A stretch of 64,000 nucleotides of DNA from an uncultured Bacteroidales bacterium (GTDB taxonomy: Bacteria; Bacteroidota; Bacteroidia; Bacteroidales; Bacteroidaceae): positions 26,459 through 90,458 of the forward strand of contig CADAJS010000007.1 of the NCBI GenBank assembly GCA_902788315.1, given 5' to 3'. A program made the translations under genes and the position numbers. This document shows positions 34,201 through 43,000 of this stretch, piece by piece (within the stretch, counting starts at the first letter, position 1; every line of letters begins with the position of its first letter). A model generated the notes under the pieces. That model saw nothing but the letters and a program-made list of their open reading frames with translations, was not told the DNA's origin and searched no databases.

Positions 34201-36913
34201 AAAGTCGCCCGACTGGCACCATTACGGAGCCTTCAGCCTCACGCAGTACGGTTCGCTCCCGATGTCCCTCAAATGGCGCCGTACATACAGTTTCACCCCC
34301 TCTCACTGGGAACAGCGCTACTTCCCCACCCTCGCCATGGAGGAGATGGTACTCTATTCCGCAGCCTCGCCCAGCACGCGCAGCGTCAAGCGGATGGCCA
34401 AGAACACCACGGTGACCATGGCAGCAGCAGTTCCCCAGAGCATCAGCGAGGACGACCTGAAGGATATGGGCTTCGAGTCGGCCGACCAAGCACTCAATAG
34501 CCAGATTGCCGGGCTGCCGATGGAAGAAAGCGCCGCTGGCAATGCCGAGGAAGCAGAGCCTGAGGAGGATGCCGACGAAGCCCCGCAGCCTCTGGATGCC
34601 ACGATGCTACGCACCCGGCTGAACGAGTTGGCTTTCTTCATGCCGCAGCTGCGCACGGATGAGACAGGTGCGGTGAATATCGCCTTCACCCTTCCCGAGA
34701 GTCTCACTGCATGGCACCTCACAGGATTTGCTCATACACGCGACTTGATGACGGCAGGCATCGACGAGACCATCGTGGCTCAGAAGGAGCTGATGGCCGA
34801 GCTTCACCTGCCACGCTTCCTGCGCGACGGCGACCGGGCCATGCTGACAGCCAGCATTCGCAACGTCAGCGACACCCTGCAGACAGGTCAGGCCACGTGG
34901 CAGATTATGGATGCCGAGAGCGGGAAAATACTCCAAAGCAGCCGCTTTGCTTTCGCTCTGGCCGCACGATCCGACACCACATATCACATCCCCCTCAGCG
35001 CCACGATACAGCACCCGATGCTCGCCGTGCGATGGCTGGCACAGACTGCCGACGGCTCGGACGGCGAAGAGCGCCCCCTGCCAGTGCTCTCGGCCATGCA
35101 ACCGATTACGGAGACGCGAGCCTTCAGCATCCGCGGAGCACAAACGTGGAAGATGGACCTGCGCAAGCTATTCTCCTTCGACAGTCCCGGTGCAGTAAAC
35201 CGTCGCCTGACGGTGGAATACACCGCCCGCCCCATGTGGCTGGCTCTCCAGTCGCTGCCCTCGCTCATGGCACCCACCCGCAAGGACATCCTCTCGCTCA
35301 CCTCCTCCTACTATGCCGGTTCGCTGGCTGCCCACATCGCCCGCACAGTGCCGGGCATGCAGCAGGCGGTGGAGGAATGGAAGGCAACAGGCATGGAGGA
35401 GAGTCCGCTCACGAGAAACCAGGAACTGGCCGACATGCTGCTGCAGGAAACACCCTGGATGATGGAAGCCGAGCAAGAGAAGGCACGCCGCCAGCGGCTT
35501 GTGACGCTCTTTGAAAGCGAAGCACAGACAGACCGTCGCATGACAATCCTCCAGGCCATGCAGGCCCTGCAACAGGCAGACGGTTCCTTTGCCTGGTATC
35601 CCGGCATGCGCGGCAACTCATACCTGACATGCTCCGTAGCCTATCTGTTCACACGCCTACGGGTGATGACCGGCAGCGACACGCCTGACGCCGCCACGCA
35701 GACAGCCTCCCACATGTTAGCCCGCGCACTGGATTTCCTCGAGAAAGACGTGGCTCGCGAGGTGGCCGAAGCACGCAAGATGAAGCATCCCACCATCAGC
35801 CACCTGGGCATGCAATATCTCTATCTGGCTCTCCGTTCAGGCACCAGCCGCCACGGCGATGCCGCTCGCGACATGAAGTTCCTGCTCGACCTTCTGCGAC
35901 AGGATGCCCCAGAGATGCAGGGCGAGCAGCGGGCACTGGCAGCCATCGACCTCTCTCTGGCAGGCGAGAAGAAGCAGGCGCGGCAGCTGATGGAGCGCTT
36001 TCACACCCTGCTCAGCCATCCCGACGGCACATACCTGGCCTATCCCAGCGGCTCGTTCACCAGCATCGACCGCAAGATACAGCGCCACGTCCAGGTGATG
36101 GAAGCCGTGGCACTGGTGGAACCCGAGGATACCGCCACGCTGCAAGGCATGCAGGAATGGCTCCTCCAGCAGAAGCGTACACAGGAATGGGAACAGCCCG
36201 TACAGACGGCCGATGCCGTATATGCACTGATGACCTCCCCCGGCTCCTCCGAGGGAGTGGAGCACCTGCTGGAGAAGCAGTTATCTCCCACCGGCGAGAA
36301 AGCAGGAGAGGTAATCCTACACGACGGGCACAAGTCGGTAGCCCTGTCATGTCCTGAGACCGCTCTGGGCTACCTGCGTGAACGCGTGGACGGAGTGAAG
36401 GCACCCCGCTCGCTGACCGTCAGGAAGGCCACACCCGGCATCAGCTGGGGCGCCGTCTATGCCCAATATGAGATACCCGCCAGCAAAGCGGAAGCCCAAT
36501 GGGAGGGCCTAAGGATAGAGCGGACAGTGGAGCCGGGAAAAGAAGCTCACGCCATCCGAACAGGAGACCGCATCCACGTGCGCTACGTCGTAACCGCCGA
36601 CCGCGACTACGAATACGTACGCCTCATGGCTCCGCGCCCCGCCTCGGCCGAGCCGGACACGCAGCTGTCGGGCTATCGCTGGCAGGGTGGCATCGGATAC
36701 TACCGCGCCATCCACGATGCCAACAGCGAGTTCTTCTTCGACCGTCTGCCACGCGGCACGTACGTCATCGAAGAGGACTGGATTCTCTCCCACAGCGGTA
36801 CGTTCCAGCTCGCTCCCGCCACCCTGCAATGTCTCTACGCACCCGAATACCAGGCCCACACTGCCGGCAGCCAGATGGAGGTAAAGCACGGCGCTGGTGA
36901 GGTTAGGGATTAG
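31214..36913 (+). CDS. alpha-2-macroglobulin family protein, large
   Basis: An 1899-residue envelope protein with a signal peptide (ends near LAMASG). A helical N-terminal region (about 30-270) is followed by MG-type beta domains, including LFTDRSIYRPGQTIYVSALT (about 514), the MG2 hallmark. The alpha-2-macroglobulin core follows (FFMPQLRTDETGAVNIAFTLPES, about 1140) and a terpenoid-like helical domain (ADGSFAWYPG, about 1455). No CxEQ thioester is seen. Near 1080-1095, ESADQALNSQIAGLP resembles the plug motif of TonB-dependent receptors. Such proteins are thought to trap or inhibit proteases; here the role is unknown. Confidence 0.88.
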   Translation: MRKIRILLFICASLPLLAMASGNGNQGRLAKLLEQMTKREEVTPDSFFSDVLMLRQEIAAQRDSTSKAVYRAALAHLLASNAHRSQTYRRKTASHPDSIQEWSQQEYIQHSAALYRQAMHDPTLLHEARTSEWLPLVNRGRDEAVYGGDMLSVVWLALRNDFTPDMRREHQLTGYAEMTDFYRKEYLPEAALRTMLDSIDENYLKPDVRRASLLRLRDEYASEPACALVYLRLSELPLEDAERAGFRMQGDDEAMQDSTQRAQLAWVEEGLARYGSSPYRAELENRRDQLQHPLFAWNYREAYYPDTDVAIPLKARNMRRAELRLYRLPATLDIEGTSQQRLASIRRSGKLLRTFRHQFSAARPEEQVCDTFMLHTPSPGHYVLLMDGEPGIAQAHKDEAPQLMEFYVTALDYFLVGLPDGQLRFCVVDARTGEPQSGVRMNFYPGWRKEGEQRELLTSRTSGENGRVEIAPTWKGQEAVVSLSRDGDDCGRMIGVHRSWVYRPQPQRDSVHHVQLFTDRSIYRPGQTIYVSALTYRQKEWDATTEPRTHKLTCSGPQGARLAEHDIATDELGTMHDSIVLPASAMPGNYIIRYAGADAWVKVEEYKRPTFRIELEDGDFTTDRHQGAGTSKPDTVTIRGRAVTYSDVPVTNARVTGTMYWNPSHWYRRADPFHTPEQIDTLWTDSEGRFTLRLPVKPTAQDMRYGMCVTVEIDVLSPQGETQPARHTMSLSTTPLRLLGTVPAQTDKGRPTPWMLTMYDRMEKPLEGDIACELLTEAGTTAHRFTLSSGKSAVPEGLESLPSGRYRLKAHAEANGDTASYTASIMLFSMDDTRLAVDTTLWVYQPDDTFAPGQPNRIQIGSSLPQAWVHCLATAEDNLIIDTVFCLHDSVFVFEIPYRESYRQGAGISLLTYHEGATQSRRLQLRLQQPDYKLRLHWDTFRSRMRPGDQETWTLSVKQPDGTPARANVMLSLYDASLDAFASHSLRLWISRGYHLKSPDWHHYGAFSLTQYGSLPMSLKWRRTYSFTPSHWEQRYFPTLAMEEMVLYSAASPSTRSVKRMAKNTTVTMAAAVPQSISEDDLKDMGFESADQALNSQIAGLPMEESAAGNAEEAEPEEDADEAPQPLDATMLRTRLNELAFFMPQLRTDETGAVNIAFTLPESLTAWHLTGFAHTRDLMTAGIDETIVAQKELMAELHLPRFLRDGDRAMLTASIRNVSDTLQTGQATWQIMDAESGKILQSSRFAFALAARSDTTYHIPLSATIQHPMLAVRWLAQTADGSDGEERPLPVLSAMQPITETRAFSIRGAQTWKMDLRKLFSFDSPGAVNRRLTVEYTARPMWLALQSLPSLMAPTRKDILSLTSSYYAGSLAAHIARTVPGMQQAVEEWKATGMEESPLTRNQELADMLLQETPWMMEAEQEKARRQRLVTLFESEAQTDRRMTILQAMQALQQADGSFAWYPGMRGNSYLTCSVAYLFTRLRVMTGSDTPDAATQTASHMLARALDFLEKDVAREVAEARKMKHPTISHLGMQYLYLALRSGTSRHGDAARDMKFLLDLLRQDAPEMQGEQRALAAIDLSLAGEKKQARQLMERFHTLLSHPDGTYLAYPSGSFTSIDRKIQRHVQVMEAVALVEPEDTATLQGMQEWLLQQKRTQEWEQPVQTADAVYALMTSPGSSEGVEHLLEKQLSPTGEKAGEVILHDGHKSVALSCPETALGYLRERVDGVKAPRSLTVRKATPGISWGAVYAQYEIPASKAEAQWEGLRIERTVEPGKEAHAIRTGDRIHVRYVVTADRDYEYVRLMAPRPASAEPDTQLSGYRWQGGIGYYRAIHDANSEFFFDRLPRGTYVIEEDWILSHSGTFQLAPATLQCLYAPEYQAHTAGSQMEVKHGAGEVRD

Positions 36914-36932
36914 AGGTTAGGGATTAGGGATT
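36901..36932. repeat. micro-repeat of GGTTAGGGATTAG
   Basis: Two near-copies of GGTTAGGGATTAG plus an extra GGGATT overlap the stop codon region of the alpha-2-macroglobulin gene, so the protein's last residues come from the repeat. Confidence 0.6.
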
Positions 36933-36963
36933 CTTTGCACTAAAGGCTATGCGGCAGGGACGA

Positions 36964-37114
36964 GAAGCCGGGTGAAAAGGGATGAGGAGCCGACTCCTGA
37001 GGGAGACGGAGCCGACTGGAAAAGGAAAATGGCTCGGGGCGGACGGTTGGACGGCCCGGGGCGTCTATTCGGACGGCCCGAGGCGTCTAATCGGACGGCC
37101 CGGGGCGTCTGAAG
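36964..37114. repeat. 22-bp period tandem array B
   Basis: Two successive repeat types keep the same 22-bp step. First, three units at 36964, 36986 and 37008 share GGAGCCGACT. Then four units at 37027, 37049, 37071 and 37093 share GACGGCCCGGGGCGTCT. Both cores are dyads (GGAG-CCGA-CTCC; GACG-...-CGTC). This is in the 574-bp non-coding gap 36914-37487 between convergent genes; no supported gene is present there. Confidence 0.8.
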
Positions 37115-37406
37115 TCGAAATCTTTCCTTGCGACATATACGATATTGCTCAAATTCAATTACAACGAGACGATTAAGCAAGAGTAAAGCAAGGAAAAGAG
37201 CGAGAAACTTTTTTCCGCCGATAGAGAATAACTTAGGCCCCTCCACCCCGAACAGAGCCGACGCGACCCACAAGTTTGCCTCCGTCACGCTTCTTCATCA
37301 CTACGACGGCTACGGCACACCACAAGAGTCCGACACGTTTTTCCATAATTGCTTTCTCTATATTCGTTAGCTCATATTCATGTTCCCTTTCCTCGTTCCG
37401 CCAAGG

Positions 37407-37480
37407 AGCATGCCCCAGCGTCTGGAAGAGCATGTTTCGTCTCGCCCAGGAACATGTTCTTATAAAAACGAGCGTATGCA
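37407..37480. repeat. 22-bp period degenerate array C
   Basis: CATG or TATG centres recur exactly 22 bp apart at 37409, 37431, 37453 and 37475, each in a small palindrome (GAACATGTTC is the best). Between them the sequence is poorly conserved. Confidence 0.5.
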
Positions 37481-37487
37481 CCGTGGG

Positions 37488-38972
37488 TTACCGGGCCTTC
37501 ACCTGCACTCCGGTGGCATATTTGTTCGTCTCAACGAAGCGTGAGAGGTTCTCCGGAGTGATTGCCTTGCCATTCACGGTGACGTGCTGCAGCACGACGC
37601 CATCCACACGGCGTTTCTCATCGAGCCCCTTGATGGTACTGAGCGGCAGCCTGCTTTCGTCACCAAGGAAGTGGACATGCTGGAAGCGGACATCCTCGAT
37701 ATATCGGCCAGCTGTATTATAGGGGCATATCTCCACGGCAAACATCTGTCCGCCACGCGGATGGTCGAGCCAAATATTGCGGAAAGTGACGTGGCGGAAG
37801 GTGCCCTCATCGCTGCCCATGACAGCCATGGCGCCACGCCAGGGCCATGACGTCTCGCGAGCCTCGAGGATATGTATGTTTTCGAAGAGCACGCTGTCCA
37901 TTGCCAGCTCGGGCTTCGTTTCAGGACCCACCAGGAGGTTGTGGGCGCAATCAGCCCACAGGGTGCAGCCCGTCATGGTGACATTCGAGGTGGTACGGTC
38001 CGAGGGCGAAGAGAAGTTCTTCAGCGAAATGTTGTCATCATAGTTGCGCAGGAAGCTGTTCCGGATGAGGACGTGGCGCGAGTTGAGAAGGTCGATACCG
38101 TCCGAGTTGCGCATCCAGCATACTTGCTTGATATTCTCCAGCAGTAGCCGTTCGCAGCCAGAGAAACACAGCGTCCACGAAGGCGAACCACGGAAGAAGA
38201 TGCCCTCGACCTCGATATCACGGCACTTGTGCATATAGATGAGCGACTTGCGCCGTTGGAAGTCGTGCACACTCCCCGAGCCGCACAAGATGCCACGCCC
38301 ACGGATACGGATATGCTCTGCCTCTCGCGCCTCGATGCGACCATAGACGATGGCCCCCTCGTCAATGAAGAGCGTCTGGTCGGAATGCAGGGTGATGAGC
38401 CCCACCTCATGCTCGCCTGGTCCATAGTAAATAACGTTGTCGCCCGGGGCAGGCTTCTCGGCAGGAAGGTCGGGAAAGACAAAGAGATTGTGCTCGCGGT
38501 CTCCATCAAACTCCACACTCACCTTCTGCCACGGGTACAGACGGAAACGCACTGTATGCCCGTCCACGCGTTTGGCCTTAATCCGATAGGCCGTGGGGCG
38601 GATCTGCACTTCGCGGAAAGGCGCTCCCCGACGCTTCACCTCCACCTCCACGCGATTGCTTCCCCGAACATTGAAGCCTTCGGTGAACATAGCCACGCCC
38701 ATCAGCGTGCGCACCCGACCCAGCGTGTCCGTGCCGTTGTCGCCCCGGTCACCGTCCTCGCCACGACGTTCGAGGCTCGATACCAGCGCACCCACCACCC
38801 TGGCGGGCCGCCACTCTCCGCGTCCCGAGCGCACACTCACTTCATAGTCCGACAGACGGACGCGCTCGCGTTCGCTCAGCGTCGAGTCATCCACCGACGT
38901 CCACTCCTGCGCCCGTAGGCTACAGGCAAGAAAACACAGGCAAGCGGCAAGGGTATAAATACGCTTATTCAT
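37488..38972 (-). CDS. GH28-like right-handed beta-helix protein
   Basis: A 494-residue secreted protein (signal peptide ending near LRAQ). A beta-sandwich-like N-terminal part (about 30-165) precedes beta-helix turns. The polygalacturonase-type catalytic region shows NSDGIDLLNSRHVLIRNSF followed by RNYDDNISLK, i.e. the NxD and DD acids of GH28-like enzymes. The substrate could be a pectin-like or other uronate polysaccharide. A single-gene transcript with a TAAATTTG -7 box at 39015-39008 (minus). Confidence 0.82.
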   Translation of the reverse strand: MNKRIYTLAACLCFLACSLRAQEWTSVDDSTLSERERVRLSDYEVSVRSGRGEWRPARVVGALVSSLERRGEDGDRGDNGTDTLGRVRTLMGVAMFTEGFNVRGSNRVEVEVKRRGAPFREVQIRPTAYRIKAKRVDGHTVRFRLYPWQKVSVEFDGDREHNLFVFPDLPAEKPAPGDNVIYYGPGEHEVGLITLHSDQTLFIDEGAIVYGRIEAREAEHIRIRGRGILCGSGSVHDFQRRKSLIYMHKCRDIEVEGIFFRGSPSWTLCFSGCERLLLENIKQVCWMRNSDGIDLLNSRHVLIRNSFLRNYDDNISLKNFSSPSDRTTSNVTMTGCTLWADCAHNLLVGPETKPELAMDSVLFENIHILEARETSWPWRGAMAVMGSDEGTFRHVTFRNIWLDHPRGGQMFAVEICPYNTAGRYIEDVRFQHVHFLGDESRLPLSTIKGLDEKRRVDGVVLQHVTVNGKAITPENLSRFVETNKYATGVQVKAR

Positions 38973-39290
38973 GTCTCTCCAGTTTTACTTGTAATGTTCT
39001 CGACGAGCAAATTTACAAAGAAAATCCCATTCGCCACACCGACGGACGAAGAACTTTGTAGTACGCAATAAAATAATAGAGGAAGGAGGAACTATGGCGA
39101 CAGCAGGAAAAACAGAGTATCGGAGGGCAGAGCGGAGGGGGTAAAGCATCGCTCACGAGCACCGCGCCTCCAGAAGATTCACAACGACTTCTGGAAGGCG
39201 GGCAGAGATACTGGCGGGATTAGGAAACAGTCGATTCCGCTAATCCGGATCCCTCCCCTTCCCGACGGCTTGAATGCAGCAGGGGCGACC
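38973..39290. other. 318-bp intergenic stretch with two hairpins
   Basis: No gene is supported. CGCCTCCAGAAG (39165-39176) pairs with CTTCTGGAAGGCG (39188-39200), and GGATTAG/CTAATCC follow at about 39215-39246. They lie after the stop of the 39291-39641 gene (minus strand) and may terminate its transcript. The left end holds the promoter of the GH28-like gene. Confidence 0.5.
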
Positions 39291-39641
39291 TCACTCGTCC
39301 AGCGACTCGCCGTATTCCATTTCGCCCTCGACCACCCAGCGCAGTTCCTCGGGCGTGAAATCGCCCATCTTGTCGCGCTTAGCCTGGCGGGAGAGATGTT
39401 CGGCAATGGCTTCGATGTCTATATCGATATAGCCATCCTTATCGGGCGTAGCATCCAGGATGCCACTGGTGGTGTAATAGTCCACCAGGACATCGAGGAA
39501 ATAGTAGAGTTCCTCCTCGGTAAAACGTTCCTTGAGCTCCTGTGGCAGATAGTTTTGAATGTATTCCACGGTCAGGCGATCGTCCTCGGCCTCCTGAAGC
39601 AGTTCTTCGTCAAGTGTCATATCCAGCAAATCAAAGTTCAA
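39291..39641 (-). CDS. conserved hypothetical acidic protein, 116 aa
   Basis: A small, very acidic helical protein with no signal peptide: LLQEAEDDRLTVEYIQNYL, FTEEELYYFLDVLVDYY, then DGYIDIDIEAIAEH and EELRWVVEGEMEYGES. I recall similar proteins in the same position after trxA and dnaE in Bacteroidales, but no function is known. It follows thioredoxin on the same strand, separated by a 73-bp gap with direct repeats (CAAAGTT) and a GC-rich dyad. Confidence 0.7.
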   Translation of the reverse strand: MNFDLLDMTLDEELLQEAEDDRLTVEYIQNYLPQELKERFTEEELYYFLDVLVDYYTTSGILDATPDKDGYIDIDIEAIAEHLSRQAKRDKMGDFTPEELRWVVEGEMEYGESLDE

Positions 39642-39714
39642 AGTTCATATAATGCAGAATTCATTTCCCCTCCGCCCTCACTGTCCGGGGAAGGCGAAGG
39701 GGGAGTTTCTTTTC

Positions 39715-40029
39715 TTACAGGATAGCCTTGAGCTTCTCCTCGAGAATCTGTCGGCTGGCGGCGCCCACCTGTTTGTCCACCACCTGACCGTCCTTGATGA
39801 AGAGTATGGTGGGGATATTTCGCACGCCATACTGTGCGGGCAGGTTTTCATCTTCCTCGATATCACACTTGCCCACGATGGCGCGGCCATCGTATTCCGT
39901 AGCCAGCGCTTCGATAACGGGTGCTACCATGCGGCAGGGGCCGCACCATGTGGCCCAGAAGTCCAACACGACGGGCTTTCCTGTCGCGATAAGGGCCTGA
40001 AGATTGTCACTAGTGATTTTTTGTGCCAT
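39715..40029 (-). CDS. trxA: thioredoxin
   Basis: A 104-residue thioredoxin with the active site FWATWCGPCRMVAP and the cis-Pro segment RNIPTILFIKDG. It reduces cytoplasmic disulfides. A longer frame starts at 40059, but the start at 40029 (MAQKITSDNLQ) gives the standard length. It lies 55 bp after the dnaE stop on the same strand, probably in one operon with it. Confidence 0.95.
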   Translation of the reverse strand: MAQKITSDNLQALIATGKPVVLDFWATWCGPCRMVAPVIEALATEYDGRAIVGKCDIEEDENLPAQYGVRNIPTILFIKDGQVVDKQVGAASRQILEEKLKAIL

Positions 40030-40084
40030 TGTGTCTGTTGATTTTAATATGTTCGACAAAATTAATCTTCTTTCTGTAGCCCCC

Positions 40085-43000
40085 TCAGCTGATTGTATAA
40101 TAGAAGTCTGCTTGAGAGTTCAGGAAGCTGAGGAGTTGCTTGTTCACAGAGATGTGGCAGGCGCGGGAGGTGAGGTTTACCATCTCGCCATCAGAGTCGA
40201 CGAGATGGATGAGGAGCGACGTGCGCCCTGGGTTCTCCTGCACAATCTGGGTGAGGGATATGGCGGTGCTCTCACTGATATCGTCGGCTCTGACGGTGAT
40301 AGTGAGACGCTGGATGATATCATCCTTGACATCGCTCAGGAAGTCGATTTTCCCAAGACGCAGTTCCTTACGGCTTGGGTCAAAGTTGCGGGGAGAGATG
40401 CGTGCATGGATGAGAAGCGAATTACCCACAATCATATGCCCCTGCCAACGGCTCCATTCCTGCCCGAAGAGGGGTATCTCGCCACTGCCGCTATAGTCCT
40501 CGATGGTCACGATACCATAGGCCTTGCCCTTGCCGCTGACGCCGGTGCGTATATGGGTGACAATACCTCCGAAGATAATATCACCCTCGGGCATGCTGTC
40601 CACATCAGAGATTTCAGTCATCTGGGTGGTACAGATACCCTGTGGGCGCTTCTGGAGGATCGCATAATACTCGTCCAGCGGATGGGCACTAAGGTAGATA
40701 CCCACCAGATCGCGTTCGCGGTTGAGTCGCTCGAGCGCGCTCCATCGCTCGGCTTGAGGGATGGCCGGAGTGGATACATCGATGGTACTGAGGTCGCCGA
40801 AGAGGCTGTTCTGAGCCTCCTGCATAGCCTGCTGATAACTGTTTCCATAGCGCACGAGCACGTCGATGAAGGCCTCTCCACGGGCATTTTTTGCCATCAG
40901 CTGCTCGCGCGTAATCTCTGCCGAGAAGCAGTCCAGTGCACCACTCAGTGCCAGGCACTCCAAGCCGTTGCGCTTGATGGTATTGACCGACACGCGGTGA
41001 AGGAGGTCGAAAATCGAGGTATAAGGGCCATGGGCGTCCCGCTCCTTGACGATGGCTTCGACAGCAGATTCACCGATGCCCTTGACAGCACCCAGTCCGA
41101 AGCGAATATTACCATTCTCATCGACGCTGAACTTCTGGCGGCTGTGGTTAATGTCGGGTCCCAGACACTTTACCCCCATGGCACGGCATTCAGTCATCAG
41201 CTTGGTAATCTCGTCGATGCGTGAAAGGTTGCGGCTCATCGAGGCGGCCATATATTCCGATGGGAAGTTGGCTTTGAGGTAGGCCGTCTGATAGGCCACC
41301 CAGGAGTAGCAAGTGGCGTGGCTCTTATTGAAGGCATAGGAAGCGAACTTCTCCCAGTCGGCCCATATCTTCTCCAGCTTGGCAGGGTCATGCCCGTTCT
41401 GCCGTCCCTGCTCGATAAACTTGGGCTTCAGCTTGTCCAGTTTGTCACGCTGCTTCTTTCCCATTGCCTTTCTGAGAGTGTCGCTTTCGCCACGGGTAAA
41501 GTTGGCCAGTTGACGGCTAAGCAGCATGACCTGCTCCTGATAGACGGTGATGCCATAGGTGTCCTTGAGGTACTTCTCCATGCAGGGAATGTCATACTCG
41601 ACGGGCTTACGTCCACGCTTGCGGTCGATGAAGTCGGGGATGTAATCCATAGGACCTGGCCGGTAGAGCGCGTTCATGGCGATAAGGTCCTCGAAGGTGT
41701 CGGGTTGCAACTCGCGCAGATGTTTCTGCATGCCAGCCGACTCGAACTGGAAAGTGCCGATGGTGCGGCCATCGCAATAGAGACGATAGGTGGCCAGGTC
41801 TTCGATACAGAGGCGGTCAACATCGAGGTCGATGCCCAGACTATCGTGAATGTTGACCACACATTCCTTGATGATGGAGAGGTTCTTCAGCCCCAGAAAG
41901 TCCATTTTAATAAGACCGGTATCCTCGATGACGGAACCTTCATACTGGGTGCAAAGCAGGCGCTCGCCAGTCTCCTTATCCTCAGCGGTGCTCACGGGCA
42001 CCCAGTCCGACACATCATCTCGGCAAATGATGATTCCGCAGGCGTGGACACCGGTATTACGCACATTGCCCTCCAGCATCTTGGCATATTCAATGGTGTC
42101 GTGGATGAGCGAGTCACCAGAGTTTTCAGCCTCGGCCAGCATGGGGGTACATGCGATGACATTCTTCAGGTTCATCTTCCTGGGATTACCATCCTTGTCG
42201 TCGGGCAGGCGATCGGGGATGGCTTTACACCAGCGATTGACCGTCTCGAGGGGAATCTTCTGTACACGTGCCACGTCCTTGAGGGCCAGTTTGGTGGCCA
42301 TAGTACCATAGGTAATGATATGGGTCACCTTTTCTTCACCGTACTTCTGAGTCACCCAGGAGATTACCTTACCGCGCCCGTCATCATCGAAATCGACGTC
42401 GATATCCGGCAGAGAGATACGGTCGGGGTTCAGGAAACGTTCGAACAGAAGATCGTATTTGATAGGGTCTATCTTGGTAATGCCCAGACAATAGGCCACC
42501 TCGCTGCCGGCAGCGCTTCCACGGCCGGGTCCCACGGAGACGTCCAGTTCGTTGCGGGCTGCATTGATATAGTCCTGCACGATGAGGAAGTAGCCGGGGA
42601 AGCCCATCGTCTTCATAACGTGAAGCTCGAAGCGGATGCGCTCCACCACTTCGTCGGGCAACGGTTCGCCATAGATCTTCTTGGCTCCCTCGAAGGCGAG
42701 ATGGGCCAGATAGTCGGCTTCAAGCTTCAGTCGGTACAGTTTCTTCACGCCACCCATGCCCTTCACTTTCTTCTCAGCCTCGGCAGGCGACATCACCTCA
42801 TTGCCGTTCTCGTCGCGAGTAAACTCTTCAAAGAGTTGTTGCTCTGTGAACTTCTGCCGATACTGCTCTTCAGTGCCGAACCATTCAGGAATGTCGAAGT
42901 TGGGCATGATGGGAGGATGGTCGATGCTGTAGGTCTCCACCTTATCGCATATTTCACAGGTATTCCTCAGCGCTTCGGGCACATCAGAGAAGATGTCGTT

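Noticed and set aside
36901..36932. Telomere-like TTAGGG repeat
   Set aside because: Too short and irregular; a local micro-repeat at a gene end in a bacterial chromosome.
36947..37481. Short ORFs in the 36.9-37.5 kb gap
   Set aside because: They run through the 22-bp repeats and have no start signals or domain.
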